From Paenibacillus tengchongensis (GTDB lineage: Bacteria > Bacillota > Bacilli > Paenibacillales > Paenibacillaceae): 64,000 bases of DNA. The stretch covers positions 248,001 to 312,000 of the forward strand of contig NZ_WACP01000004.1 of assembly GCF_008973665.1 (NCBI RefSeq). Direction: 5' to 3'. The first letter of the stretch is position 1. Every line of letters begins with the position of its first letter. The notes below the pieces were generated by a model. The model did not search any database. It was not told where the DNA came from and saw only the letters and a program-made list of their open reading frames with translations. A program made the translations under genes and the position numbers. This document shows positions 16,876-24,682 of this stretch, piece after piece.

Positions 16876-16902
16876 ACCTCTACTCCGGTAGAGGTTTTTT
16901 TG
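16876..16902 (+). terminator. trp attenuator terminator
   Basis: ACCTCTAC (16876-16883), loop TCCG, GTAGAGGT (16888-16895) and seven Ts, 40 bases before the trpE start. An upstream segment CTGGAGTA (16803-16810) can pair with TACTCCGG (16881-16888), and GAGTA (16681-16685) in the triplet region can pair with TACTC (16881-16885); either may serve as antiterminator. These pairings were found by eye and not folded. Confidence 0.82.
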
Positions 16903-16942
16903 TTTTATATTCCAGATTGAAATGATAAAAGGAGGTTTCCGT

Positions 16943-18496
16943 ATGACGTACCCGAGTGTCGATGCAGTGATTGCCCTGTCGCGGGAATATAATCTGATTC
17001 CGGTCACCACACGTCTGCTTGCCGATATGGAGACGCCGATCCGGCTGTTTCAGCGGTTTGCAGGGCAGAAGCGTGCTTTCCTGCTGGAGAGTGTGGAGGG
17101 CGGGATTCAGTGGGCGCGGTATTCTTTTATCGGCAGCGATCCCTTCCTGATGATTTCCGGTAAAAAGGGCGTTATCCACGTGGAAATTGGCGGCGAGAAA
17201 AAACAGCTGTCCGGCAAGCCGGTCGAGGAGCTGAAAGCACTGCTCAGGGGCTACCGCAGCCCCAAGCTGGACGATATGCCGCCGTTCACAGGCGGGGCCA
17301 TCGGATTCTTCGGTTACGATCTGCTGCAGTACTACGAGAAGCTCTCCGCGCATGCGGTGGATGATCTGCAGATGGATGATATCCGCTTCATGTTCTGCGA
17401 CCGCATCATTGTCTTTGATCACGTGAAGCAGCAGATTCTGCTGGTCGGCAACCTGCACATTAAGGACGGCGATACCGATTCCGATATCCGTGCCGGGTAC
17501 GAGGCGCTTAGCCGGAAGCTGGAGGTGCTGGCCGAAGAGCTGCAGAAGGACGGTCCGCAGGAGAACGTGAACCGGCGCAGCATCCCCCGGGATATTGAGC
17601 TGGGTGAAATCCATTCCAACCTGACCAAGGAGCAGTTTATCGGCAATGTGGAGCGGGCGAAGGAGTATATCCGGGCGGGGGATATTTTTCAGGTGGTGCT
17701 GTCCCAGCGGCTGCATATCAATACGGAGGTGTCCCCGCTGCATGTGTACCGGATGCTGCGTACGCTGAACCCTTCACCTTATATGTATTATCTGAAAATG
17801 GACGAAGAGATCATTGTCGGAACGTCGCCCGAAGCACTGGTCAAGGTAGACGGCGGCCGGGTGAAGACCCGCCCGATTGCCGGAACGCGGCCGCGCGGCG
17901 AGAACGAGGCGGAGGACAGAGCGCTGGCAGAGGAGCTGCTGGCGGATGAGAAGGAGCGCGCGGAGCATCTGATGCTGGTCGATCTCGGACGCAACGATCT
18001 GGGCAGGGTGTCAGAGTTCGGCACCGTCAAATGTGACACGTTCATGGAGATTGAGAAATATTCGCATGTGATGCATATGGTTTCCAACGTCTCTGGGACG
18101 CTGGCTGAGAACAAGGATTTCTTCGATGCCTTCCTCTCCTGCCTGCCTGCCGGCACCGTCTCCGGTGCGCCGAAGCTGCGGGCGATGGAGATTATTTCGG
18201 AGCTGGAACGGGAAGCGCGGGGCGCTTACGCCGGGGCCATCGGTTACCTCGGGTTCTCCGGCAATATGGACTCCTGCATCACGATCCGGACGATCATCTT
18301 CCGCAAAGGCCGGGCCTACGTGCAGGCGGGTGCGGGGATCGTCTGGGATTCCGTACCGGAGAAGGAGTATGAAGAGACGCTGAACAAAGCCAAGGGGATG
18401 CTGAAGGCGATCCGGATGGCAGAAGCGATGTTTCCGGCGGAAGAGAAGCCCGCCCAATCGCCTAATCAGGATTACATGTATGAGTATACGCCTTAA
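16943..18496 (+). CDS. trpE: Anthranilate synthase component I
   Basis: Converts chorismate and ammonia/glutamine to anthranilate, the first step of tryptophan synthesis. 517 residues. The tryptophan-feedback segment LLESVEGGIQWARYSFIG (Ser in the ESxxxG region) is at about 43-60, and the chorismate-binding domain has VVLSQRLHI, NPSPYMYYLK, GTSPEALVKV, PIAGTRPRG, DLGRNDLGRV, SGAPKLRAMEII and YAGAIGY. The start is ATG at 16943 after AGGAGG; an in-frame ATG at 16922 precedes that ribosome site and is rejected. No glutamine amidotransferase (trpG) follows, so a subunit encoded elsewhere must be used. Confidence 0.96.
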   Translation: MTYPSVDAVIALSREYNLIPVTTRLLADMETPIRLFQRFAGQKRAFLLESVEGGIQWARYSFIGSDPFLMISGKKGVIHVEIGGEKKQLSGKPVEELKALLRGYRSPKLDDMPPFTGGAIGFFGYDLLQYYEKLSAHAVDDLQMDDIRFMFCDRIIVFDHVKQQILLVGNLHIKDGDTDSDIRAGYEALSRKLEVLAEELQKDGPQENVNRRSIPRDIELGEIHSNLTKEQFIGNVERAKEYIRAGDIFQVVLSQRLHINTEVSPLHVYRMLRTLNPSPYMYYLKMDEEIIVGTSPEALVKVDGGRVKTRPIAGTRPRGENEAEDRALAEELLADEKERAEHLMLVDLGRNDLGRVSEFGTVKCDTFMEIEKYSHVMHMVSNVSGTLAENKDFFDAFLSCLPAGTVSGAPKLRAMEIISELEREARGAYAGAIGYLGFSGNMDSCITIRTIIFRKGRAYVQAGAGIVWDSVPEKEYEETLNKAKGMLKAIRMAEAMFPAEEKPAQSPNQDYMYEYTP

Positions 18497-18546
18497 ACCG
18501 TATAGAGTGCGGGGCTGTTCCTTTAATGAGTGCGAGCCGTGCTACG

Positions 18547-18743
18547 TTAGTTGGATAATTGCAACTTAATACGTGCCTATATCAGCTTGAGCGGAGTTTA
18601 AGTGGAAAATGGCACACTAATTTCTGGGCAAAAGCGCAACAGAGGCGTTGTAGCCGAAATTCAGCAAAAATAGTTCGACGATTTCCACTTAATCTGCAGA
18701 AAAGCTTGAATCTGCTCCGATTAGTGGGACGAAATCCAACTAG
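18547..18743 (+). repeat. Four copies of a 24-27-bp quasi-palindromic motif
   Basis: Units at 18547-18570, 18597-18623, 18671-18694 and 18720-18743. Each has an arm like TTAGTTGGA or TTAAGTGGA at one end and its approximate reverse complement (TCCACTTAAT, TCCAACTAG, ACTAATT or ACTTAAT) at the other, separated by 5-7 bases. They alternate in orientation and are separated by 26-48 bases. The pattern resembles a dispersed intergenic repeat family; copies elsewhere in the genome cannot be checked from this window. Confidence 0.65.
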
Positions 18744-18754
18744 AACTGTTGCAG

Positions 18755-18922
18755 CGAAGATGAGCAGAGCAGAGAATGCTCCATAAAACTAAGCGAATGC
18801 TTCCGAAGCCAGTTTTATTACGAAGATGAGCAGAGCAGAGAATGCTCCATAAAACTAAGCGAATGCTTCCGAAGCCAGTTTTATTGCGAAGATGAGCAGA
18901 GCAGAGAATGCTCCATAAAACT
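18755..18922 (+). repeat. 66-bp tandem repeat, 2.5 copies, with GAG triplets
   Basis: Copies begin at 18755, 18821 and 18887 (the third ends at 18922). Copies one and two differ only at the last base. Each copy has GAG-ca-GAG-ca-GAG (18762-18774, 18828-18840, 18894-18906), an arm ATAAAACT (18783, 18849, 18915) and an arm AGTTTTAT (18811, 18877). Each AGTTTTAT can pair with the ATAAAACT either upstream or downstream, giving mutually exclusive hairpins; a small GAGCA/TGCTC stem is nested in one of them. The last triplet set lies 20 bases before the trpD ribosome site. Confidence 0.9.
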
Positions 18923-18940
18923 TTTAGGAGGAAAAAGACT

Positions 18941-19981
18941 ATGGATGCAAGCCAGTTGATTCAATCGGGAATAGCCGGATTAATTGAGGGGAGAGATTTG
19001 AGCCGCAGCGAAGCCCGAGGGATTATGGGGCTCATTATGGAGGGGGCGGCTTCGGCGGCGCAGATCGGCGCGCTGCTGACGGCGCTGCGGATCAAAGGGG
19101 AGACGGTCGAGGAGATTACCGGCTTCGCCGAAGCGATGCGCGGCTTTGGTACACAAGTACGCACGGAGAGCAGCAAGCTGCTGGATACCTGCGGCACCGG
19201 CGGCTCAGGCATTCATAAATTCAATATTTCCACGGCGTCGGCCATCATTTCCTCGGCGGCTGCCGTGCGTGTGGCGAAGCACGGCAACCGTTCGGCCTCC
19301 GGCCGGGCGGGCAGTGCCGATGTGCTGGAGGCGCTGGGCGTCAATATCCACCTGAACGCGGAGCAGGCGCGGCAATGCCTCGACAGCATCGGAATCTGCT
19401 TCCTCTTCGCGCAAATTTACCATCCGTCCATGAAGTATGCCGCGGCACCGCGTAAGGAGCTGGGTGTAAGGACGATATTTAATATGTTGGGGCCGCTGAC
19501 CAATCCCGCCGGTGCGGACCGTCAGGTGATGGGCCTGTATGACCGCTCCAAGACGAAAACTATCGCAGCCGTGCTGAAGGAACTGGGCACCAAGCGGGCG
19601 ATGATCGTCAGCAGTCTGGACGGACTGGACGAAATCAGTATTTCCGCTCCGACCCAGGTATCGGAATTAAAAGACGGCGCAGTCGTCACCTATGAGATTA
19701 CTCCGGAGGCGCTCGGCTTGAGCCGATACCCGCTGCATGAGGTACTGGGCGGCGATGCGGCGGAGAATGCAGCGATTATCAGAGGGGTGTTTGAAGGCCG
19801 GATCAGCCCGTACCGGGACATCGTGCTGGCGAATGCGGGGGCATGCATTTATGTTGCCGGCCTGGCCGAAACGCTGGCTGAGGGTGTGGAGAAGGCGAGA
19901 GCAACTGTAGATTCCGGCGCGGCCCTCGGCAAGCTGGAGCAATTGAAATCCATGACGAAGGAGCTTGAATATGTATCTTGA
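18941..19981 (+). CDS. trpD: Anthranilate phosphoribosyltransferase
   Basis: Joins anthranilate to PRPP. 346 residues. The PRPP-binding DTCGTGGSGIHKFNIST is at about 80-96, followed by KHGNRSASGRAGSADVLEAL at about 110-129, the FLFAQIYHPSMK segment and RTIFNMLGPLTNPA near 167-180. ATG at 18941 follows AGGAGG by 9 bases. It lies after the long repeat-filled spacer, so its translation is not coupled to trpE. It overlaps trpC by 11 bases. The UAG and GAG of its own ribosome site (18925-18930) are also TRAP-type triplets. Confidence 0.96.
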   Translation: MDASQLIQSGIAGLIEGRDLSRSEARGIMGLIMEGAASAAQIGALLTALRIKGETVEEITGFAEAMRGFGTQVRTESSKLLDTCGTGGSGIHKFNISTASAIISSAAAVRVAKHGNRSASGRAGSADVLEALGVNIHLNAEQARQCLDSIGICFLFAQIYHPSMKYAAAPRKELGVRTIFNMLGPLTNPAGADRQVMGLYDRSKTKTIAAVLKELGTKRAMIVSSLDGLDEISISAPTQVSELKDGAVVTYEITPEALGLSRYPLHEVLGGDAAENAAIIRGVFEGRISPYRDIVLANAGACIYVAGLAETLAEGVEKARATVDSGAALGKLEQLKSMTKELEYVS

Positions 19982-20792
19982 CCGGATAGTCGCCACAAAG
20001 CGTAAGGAAGTGGAAGCATTAAGCTCAGTCTTCAGCCTGGCCGAAGCCGGGCGGCAGATAGCCGGACTGCCGCAGACGCGGGGTTTCCGGGCTGCCTTGA
20101 CGGAGCGGCGGAACCGCGAAATGGGTCTGATCGCCGAAGTGAAGAAAGCTTCGCCTTCAAAAGGTCTGATCCGGCCCGATTTCGATCCGGTCGCCATCGC
20201 CAGAGGCTATGAGGCTGCCGGAGCGGACTGCCTGTCCGTTCTGACGGACAGCGAGTATTTTCAGGGCAGCGGACGGTATTTACAGGAGGTGCGCCAGGCG
20301 GTGGCGCTGCCGCTGCTGCGCAAGGATTTTATTATTGATGAGCTTCAAATCTATGAGGCCCGGCTCCTTGGCGCGGATGCAATCCTGTTGATTGCGGCCA
20401 TTCTGCAGCCTAAGCAGCTGGCCGGATTTACAGACCTTGCTGCAGCCCTGGGGCTGGACATTCTGATCGAAGTGCATGACCGCAGTGAACTGGCGGCGGT
20501 GCTGGATACCGGGAAGGCGGAGCATCCCGGAGCGCTGCTGGGCATCAACAACCGTAATTTGCATACGTTTGAGACATCCCTGGCTACAACGGCAGAGCTT
20601 GCGGCGCTTGTGCCGGCAGGCGTCCCTGTAATCAGCGAGAGCGGCATTGCCGGACCGGAGGATGTGGAGCTGCTCCGCAAATCCGGAGCGGCAGGCATCC
20701 TGGTCGGTGAATATCTGATGCGCAAGCCGGATGTGGAGCAGGCCGTCCATCAGCTGCTCGGTCCGCTGCCGGCAGGAAAGGACCGTGCCTGA
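19971..20792 (+). CDS. trpC: Indole-3-glycerol phosphate synthase
   Basis: Closes the indole ring from CdRP. 273 residues forming one TIM barrel, not fused to trpF. Signatures are the N-terminal MYLDRIVATKRKEVEAL, the catalytic EVKKASPSKGLI at about 58-69, LLRKDFIIDELQIYEARLLG at about 116-135, LIEVHDRSEL and the phosphate-binding SESGIAGPEDVELL. ATG at 19971 follows AAGGAG inside the end of trpD; an in-frame TTG six bases earlier is possible but less likely. Confidence 0.95.
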   Translation: MYLDRIVATKRKEVEALSSVFSLAEAGRQIAGLPQTRGFRAALTERRNREMGLIAEVKKASPSKGLIRPDFDPVAIARGYEAAGADCLSVLTDSEYFQGSGRYLQEVRQAVALPLLRKDFIIDELQIYEARLLGADAILLIAAILQPKQLAGFTDLAAALGLDILIEVHDRSELAAVLDTGKAEHPGALLGINNRNLHTFETSLATTAELAALVPAGVPVISESGIAGPEDVELLRKSGAAGILVGEYLMRKPDVEQAVHQLLGPLPAGKDRA

Positions 20793-20793
20793 T

Positions 20794-21462
20794 ATGGCTG
20801 AGACGCTGATAAAAATCTGTGGACTTCACAGCGTTGAAGTGCTAAAATCGATGCAGCGAATACCGCTCGATTATGTAGGTTTTGTGTTTGCGGAAAGCCG
20901 CCGCAAAGTCACCCCCCAGCAGGCTGCCGAGATGATCGCCGAGCTTGCGAACTGGGAGACCGGAAAGACTCCGGGCGCAGCAGGGGTATTTGTAAACCCG
21001 GCAGCAGCGGAACTAAGGGAGCTGCTTCAGGTAGCCCCGCTCGACGTGATCCAGCTTCACGGCGGGGAGAGCCCGGAATTTTGCCGGGAGCTCAAGCGTT
21101 CTTTTCCGGGAGTACAGGTGTGGAAGGCACTGTCCGTGTCCGGCAGCGGAGAACCCGCAGCGGAGGCAGTTGCCGGCTTTGCTGGTGCAGTGGATGCTCT
21201 ATTGCTGGATACTTATGACCCGAAGGGCAGCGGGGGTTCCGGCAAGACCTTTGACTGGAGCATCATTCCCGCTTACCGGCAGGCGGCGGCCCGTTACGGG
21301 CTGCCTTTATTTATAGCCGGCGGCCTGCATGCGGATAATGTGGGCGAGCTGCTGGAGCAATATGCTCCTGACGGGGTCGATGTCTCCAGCGGCGTGGAGA
21401 CCGGCGGAATCAAGGATACGGCCAAGATGACAGCATTTGTGGAAAGGGTGAAGCAATCATGA
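20794..21462 (+). CDS. trpF: Phosphoribosylanthranilate isomerase
   Basis: Amadori isomerase converting PRA to CdRP. 222 residues, a TIM barrel. The N-terminal KICGLHSVE (catalytic Cys at about 9) and [18 protein letters not shown], the [11 protein letters not shown] segment, the [19 protein letters not shown] loop and [12 protein letters not shown] with GVDVSSGVE near the end are typical. It starts 1 base after the trpC stop and overlaps trpB by 4 bases. Confidence 0.95.
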   Translation: MAETLIKICGLHSVEVLKSMQRIPLDYVGFVFAESRRKVTPQQAAEMIAELANWETGKTPGAAGVFVNPAAAELRELLQVAPLDVIQLHGGESPEFCRELKRSFPGVQVWKALSVSGSGEPAAEAVAGFAGAVDALLLDTYDPKGSGGSGKTFDWSIIPAYRQAAARYGLPLFIAGGLHADNVGELLEQYAPDGVDVSSGVETGGIKDTAKMTAFVERVKQS

Positions 21463-22655
21463 TACAAGTACCTGACGTTAACGGGCGGTTCGGTTCTTTC
21501 GGCGGCCGCTTCGTACCCGAAACATTGATGAACGCGCTGCTCGAGCTGGAGGAGGCTTACCGCCATTATTCCGCGGACGAAGAGTTCCAGCAGGAGATCA
21601 ATTATTTACTGAAGCAGTATTCCGGCCGTGAGACGCCGCTTTATTACGCGGAACGGCTCAGCAAACACCTGGGTGAAGCGAAGATCTACCTCAAACGCGA
21701 GGATCTGAACCATACCGGAGCACACAAAATCAACAATGCCATCGGCCAGGCTGTGCTGGCTAAGCGCATGGGCAAGACCAAGGTCATCGCCGAGACAGGG
21801 GCGGGCCAGCATGGCGTAGCCACTGCTACAGTGGCGGCGCTGCTCGGGATGGAGTGTAAGGTTTTTATGGGAGAAGAGGATACCCGCCGCCAGGCGCTGA
21901 ATGTGTTCCGCATGAAGCTGCTGGGTGCCGAGGTGGTTCCGGTCACTTCGGGGTCCCGCACGCTGAAGGATGCCGGTAACGAAGCACTCCGTTACTGGGT
22001 CAGCCATGTAGAGGACACGTTCTATGTACTGGGCTCTGTAGTCGGGCCGCACCCCTATCCGATGATGGTGCGTAATTTCCAGCGGGTGATCGGGGATGAG
22101 ACCCGCCGCCAGATTCTGGAGGCCGAGGGCCGGCTCCCGGACGTGCTGGTAGCGGCGGTGGGCGGCGGCAGCAATGCCATCGGCATGTTCTATCCGTTCG
22201 TCGAGGACAGCGGAGTGGCGATGATCGGCGTTGAAGCTGCCGGCAAAGGCATTGATACCCCGTTCCATGCGGCGACGATGACGAGAGGCACCAAGGGCGT
22301 CTTCCAAGGCTCGCTCAGCTATTTGCTGCAGGACGAGTACGGCCAGGTCCAGGAAGCCCATTCGATATCGGCCGGGCTTGACTACCCGGGCGTCGGTCCG
22401 GAGCATTCCTACCTCAAGGATATTGAGCGGGCGCAGTATGTGCCGATTACGGATGCCGAAGCGCTGGATGCCCTCAAGCTGCTCAGTGTGACGGAAGGCA
22501 TTATTCCTGCACTGGAATCGGCGCATGCCGTAGCCCAGGTCGTGAAGCTGGCACCCACACTGACCAAAGATCATGTAGTTGTCATTTGTCTTTCAGGGCG
22601 CGGAGATAAAGATGTTGAATCCATCCTGGCATATACGGAAGGAGCGGGGAAGTGA
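21459..22655 (+). CDS. trpB: Tryptophan synthase beta chain
   Basis: PLP enzyme that joins indole and serine to give tryptophan. 398 residues. The N-terminal [16 protein letters not shown], the PLP lysine in [14 protein letters not shown] at about 84-97, [19 protein letters not shown] and the phosphate-binding GGGSNAIG at about 234-241 are as expected. It starts on ATGA shared with the trpF stop and partners with TrpA. Confidence 0.97.
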   Translation: MIQVPDVNGRFGSFGGRFVPETLMNALLELEEAYRHYSADEEFQQEINYLLKQYSGRETPLYYAERLSKHLGEAKIYLKREDLNHTGAHKINNAIGQAVLAKRMGKTKVIAETGAGQHGVATATVAALLGMECKVFMGEEDTRRQALNVFRMKLLGAEVVPVTSGSRTLKDAGNEALRYWVSHVEDTFYVLGSVVGPHPYPMMVRNFQRVIGDETRRQILEAEGRLPDVLVAAVGGGSNAIGMFYPFVEDSGVAMIGVEAAGKGIDTPFHAATMTRGTKGVFQGSLSYLLQDEYGQVQEAHSISAGLDYPGVGPEHSYLKDIERAQYVPITDAEALDALKLLSVTEGIIPALESAHAVAQVVKLAPTLTKDHVVVICLSGRGDKDVESILAYTEGAGK

Positions 22656-23476
22656 TGACAACCGAAACAATCAACCGCCTGGACGCCACCTTCAGGCAGC
22701 TGAAAGCGGAAGGACGGGCAGCGCTGATCCCCTTCCTGACTGTAGGCGATCCTGATCAGGAGACCACCCTGGCCATTATTGCCGAACTGGAGGCCGCCGG
22801 GGCCGATGTCCTGGAGCTGGGGGTCCCCTATTCTGACCCGCTTGCCGACGGACCGGTAATCCAGCGCGCTTCGGAGCGGGCGCTTCGCGGGCGCATGAAC
22901 CTGCGCTCTTGTATGGAGACCGCGCTGAAGGCCCGCCAGGCCGGCAGCAAGCTGCCGTTTATTCTGTTCACCTACTATAATCCGGTGCTGCAGATGGGAC
23001 TTGATGCCTTCTTCGCCGAACTCGCCGCCCACGAGATCAGCGGGCTGATCATCCCCGACCTTCCTGTGGAAGAGTCGGAGGAGCTGCGCCGGCGCAGCCG
23101 TGAAGCCCGCATCGCCCTGGTTCCGCTGGTCGCCCCGACATCGCATGAGCGGATAGAGCGGATCGTCAAGGATGCCAGCGGCTTTATCTACTGCGTGTCA
23201 TCGCTCGGCGTTACCGGCGAGCGTTCTTCTTTCTACGACGGCATCGACGATTTTATCGCATCCGTCCGCCGGTCTACAGAGCTTCCAGTTGCCGTAGGGT
23301 TCGGAATATCCAGCAAAGAGCAGGTCGCCCGGTTTGCCGGAATTTGCGATGGAGTGGTTGTAGGCAGTGCTATCGTCCGTAAGGTAGAGGATGTCATTCC
23401 CCTGCTGGAACAGCCGGAGACCCGTGCAGCAGGACTGTTGCAAATTCGTGAATTTGTGGCACAATTAAGACCATAA
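22655..23476 (+). CDS. trpA: Tryptophan synthase alpha chain
   Basis: Cleaves indole-3-glycerol phosphate to indole, passed to TrpB. 273 residues. The catalytic Glu and Asp lie in LELGVPYSDPLADGPVIQ at about 48-65; PTSHERI and FIYCVSSLGVTGER with PVAVGFGISS follow. AAGGAG at 22639 serves either ATG 22655 (TGATG junction with trpB) or a GTG at 22652; I chose ATG. It is the last trp gene, followed after 53 bases by hisC. Confidence 0.95.
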   Translation: MTTETINRLDATFRQLKAEGRAALIPFLTVGDPDQETTLAIIAELEAAGADVLELGVPYSDPLADGPVIQRASERALRGRMNLRSCMETALKARQAGSKLPFILFTYYNPVLQMGLDAFFAELAAHEISGLIIPDLPVEESEELRRRSREARIALVPLVAPTSHERIERIVKDASGFIYCVSSLGVTGERSSFYDGIDDFIASVRRSTELPVAVGFGISSKEQVARFAGICDGVVVGSAIVRKVEDVIPLLEQPETRAAGLLQIREFVAQLRP

Positions 23477-23529
23477 TGGTCTGTGTACAGACCTGAAATT
23501 GACAATACCGCAGAAAGCGAGGACCGTTC

Positions 23530-24627
23530 ATGAATCCGAAACCGAATATCGTCAATTTGCCGGTCTACAAGCCGGGAAAACCGATTGACGAAGTGAAGAA
23601 AGAGCTTGGGCTCAGTGAAGTAATCAAACTCGCTTCCAACGAAAATCCATACGGCGCAAGCCCGAGCGCGAAAGCGGCTATCATCGCCGATCTGGAGAAC
23701 CTGTATCTGTACCCTGACGGCTCTGCCGTTGAACTGACCGCTGCGCTTGCCGCTCATCTGGGTGTCAAGAGCGAGAATATTATTTTCGGCTGCGGCTCCG
23801 ACGAGATCATCGCCCTGATCGCCCGCGCGTTCTTCCTGCCCGGCGATGAGACCATCATGGCCGATCAGACCTTCTCCGTATATAAAAGCAACGCCGATAT
23901 CGAAGGTGCGGTTACCATTGAAGTACCGCTTAAGGAAGGTACCCATGATCTGGATGCCATGCTGGCCCGGGTTACGGAACGCACCAAGGTCATCTGGATC
24001 TGCAATCCCAACAATCCGACCGGAACGATTGTCCCAGAGCCTGAACTGCTTGCTTTTCTGGATGCAGTGCCGGCCGGCGTTATGGTCGTGCTGGATGAGG
24101 CATATTTTGAATATGTCACCGACGCTTCCTACTCCAACGGCATCAAGCTGCTGGACCGGTATCCGAACCTGGTTGTACTGCGCACCTTCTCGAAGATTTA
24201 CGGCCTGGCTGCATTGCGTATCGGCTACGGCGTAGCATCTCCGGAAATTATCCGGCTGATTAACCAGGTGCGTGAGCCGTTCAATACCACCCGGCTGGCC
24301 CAGGCGGGTGCGCTCGCCGCACTGCAGGATCAGGCTTATGTGGAGGAATGCCGCGAACTGAACCGTGAGGGAATTGTACAGCTGCAGGGTGAGTTCCGGC
24401 GTCTTGGACTAGAATACTTCCCGGCGCACGGCAATTTCATCATGGTCGATGTCCGCAAGGCAGCAACAGAGGTGTTCGACGGGCTGCTGCGCCAAGGAAT
24501 TATTGTGCGGGCGGGTCATCGCCTGTATCCGACATTTATTCGTGTAACTGTCGGTTCGGCAGAGCAGAATCAGGCGTTCATCGCCGCTCTTGAGAACGTT
24601 CTGGAGCTGCAGCAAGTGCAAGCCTAG
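23530..24627 (+). CDS. hisC: Histidinol-phosphate / aromatic aminotransferase
   Basis: PLP aminotransferase of fold type I. 365 residues. SNENPYGASPSA at about 37-48, the NPNNPTGTIV segment at about 159-168 and the PLP lysine in TFSKIYGLAALRIGYG at about 220-235 place it in the HisC family. In B. subtilis the trp-linked hisC serves both histidine synthesis and transamination of phenylpyruvate and hydroxyphenylpyruvate; the position between trpA and tyrA here suggests the same double role. ATG at 23530 has a weak GAGG-type ribosome site. Confidence 0.94.
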   Translation: MNPKPNIVNLPVYKPGKPIDEVKKELGLSEVIKLASNENPYGASPSAKAAIIADLENLYLYPDGSAVELTAALAAHLGVKSENIIFGCGSDEIIALIARAFFLPGDETIMADQTFSVYKSNADIEGAVTIEVPLKEGTHDLDAMLARVTERTKVIWICNPNNPTGTIVPEPELLAFLDAVPAGVMVVLDEAYFEYVTDASYSNGIKLLDRYPNLVVLRTFSKIYGLAALRIGYGVASPEIIRLINQVREPFNTTRLAQAGALAALQDQAYVEECRELNREGIVQLQGEFRRLGLEYFPAHGNFIMVDVRKAATEVFDGLLRQGIIVRAGHRLYPTFIRVTVGSAEQNQAFIAALENVLELQQVQA

Positions 24628-24682
24628 CTCTTCATATCCGCTAAACAACACGTCCCAATAGAAGGCAGGTAGTACAGAGAAG

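Larger units (their letters stand above)
16591..16942 (+). other. trp leader region
   Basis: The 352-base gap between aroH and trpE is noncoding leader: promoter, TRAP triplets and attenuator listed separately. A 74-codon open frame starting at 16701 crosses the terminator and has no family resemblance; I do not call it. Confidence 0.7.
18497..18940 (+). other. Repeat-filled trpE-trpD spacer
   Basis: A 444-base spacer inside the operon, whose other joints overlap or touch. It holds four 24-27-base quasi-palindromic units (18547-18743) and then 2.5 copies of a 66-bp tandem repeat (18755-18922), both listed separately. A 75-codon open frame from 18559 runs through these repeats; nothing in it looks like a protein. 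Confidence 0.75.

Noticed and set aside
16701..16925. 74-codon open frame in the trp leader
   Set aside because: It spans the attenuator terminator and has no leader-peptide pattern (no run of Trp codons). TRAP-type leaders need no such peptide.
18559..18786. 75-codon open frame in the trpE-trpD spacer
   Set aside because: It crosses the quasi-palindromic repeats, with no ribosome site and no family resemblance.
18755..18922. CRISPR array
   Set aside because: The 66-bp units are direct, contiguous and without unique spacers; no cas genes are near.
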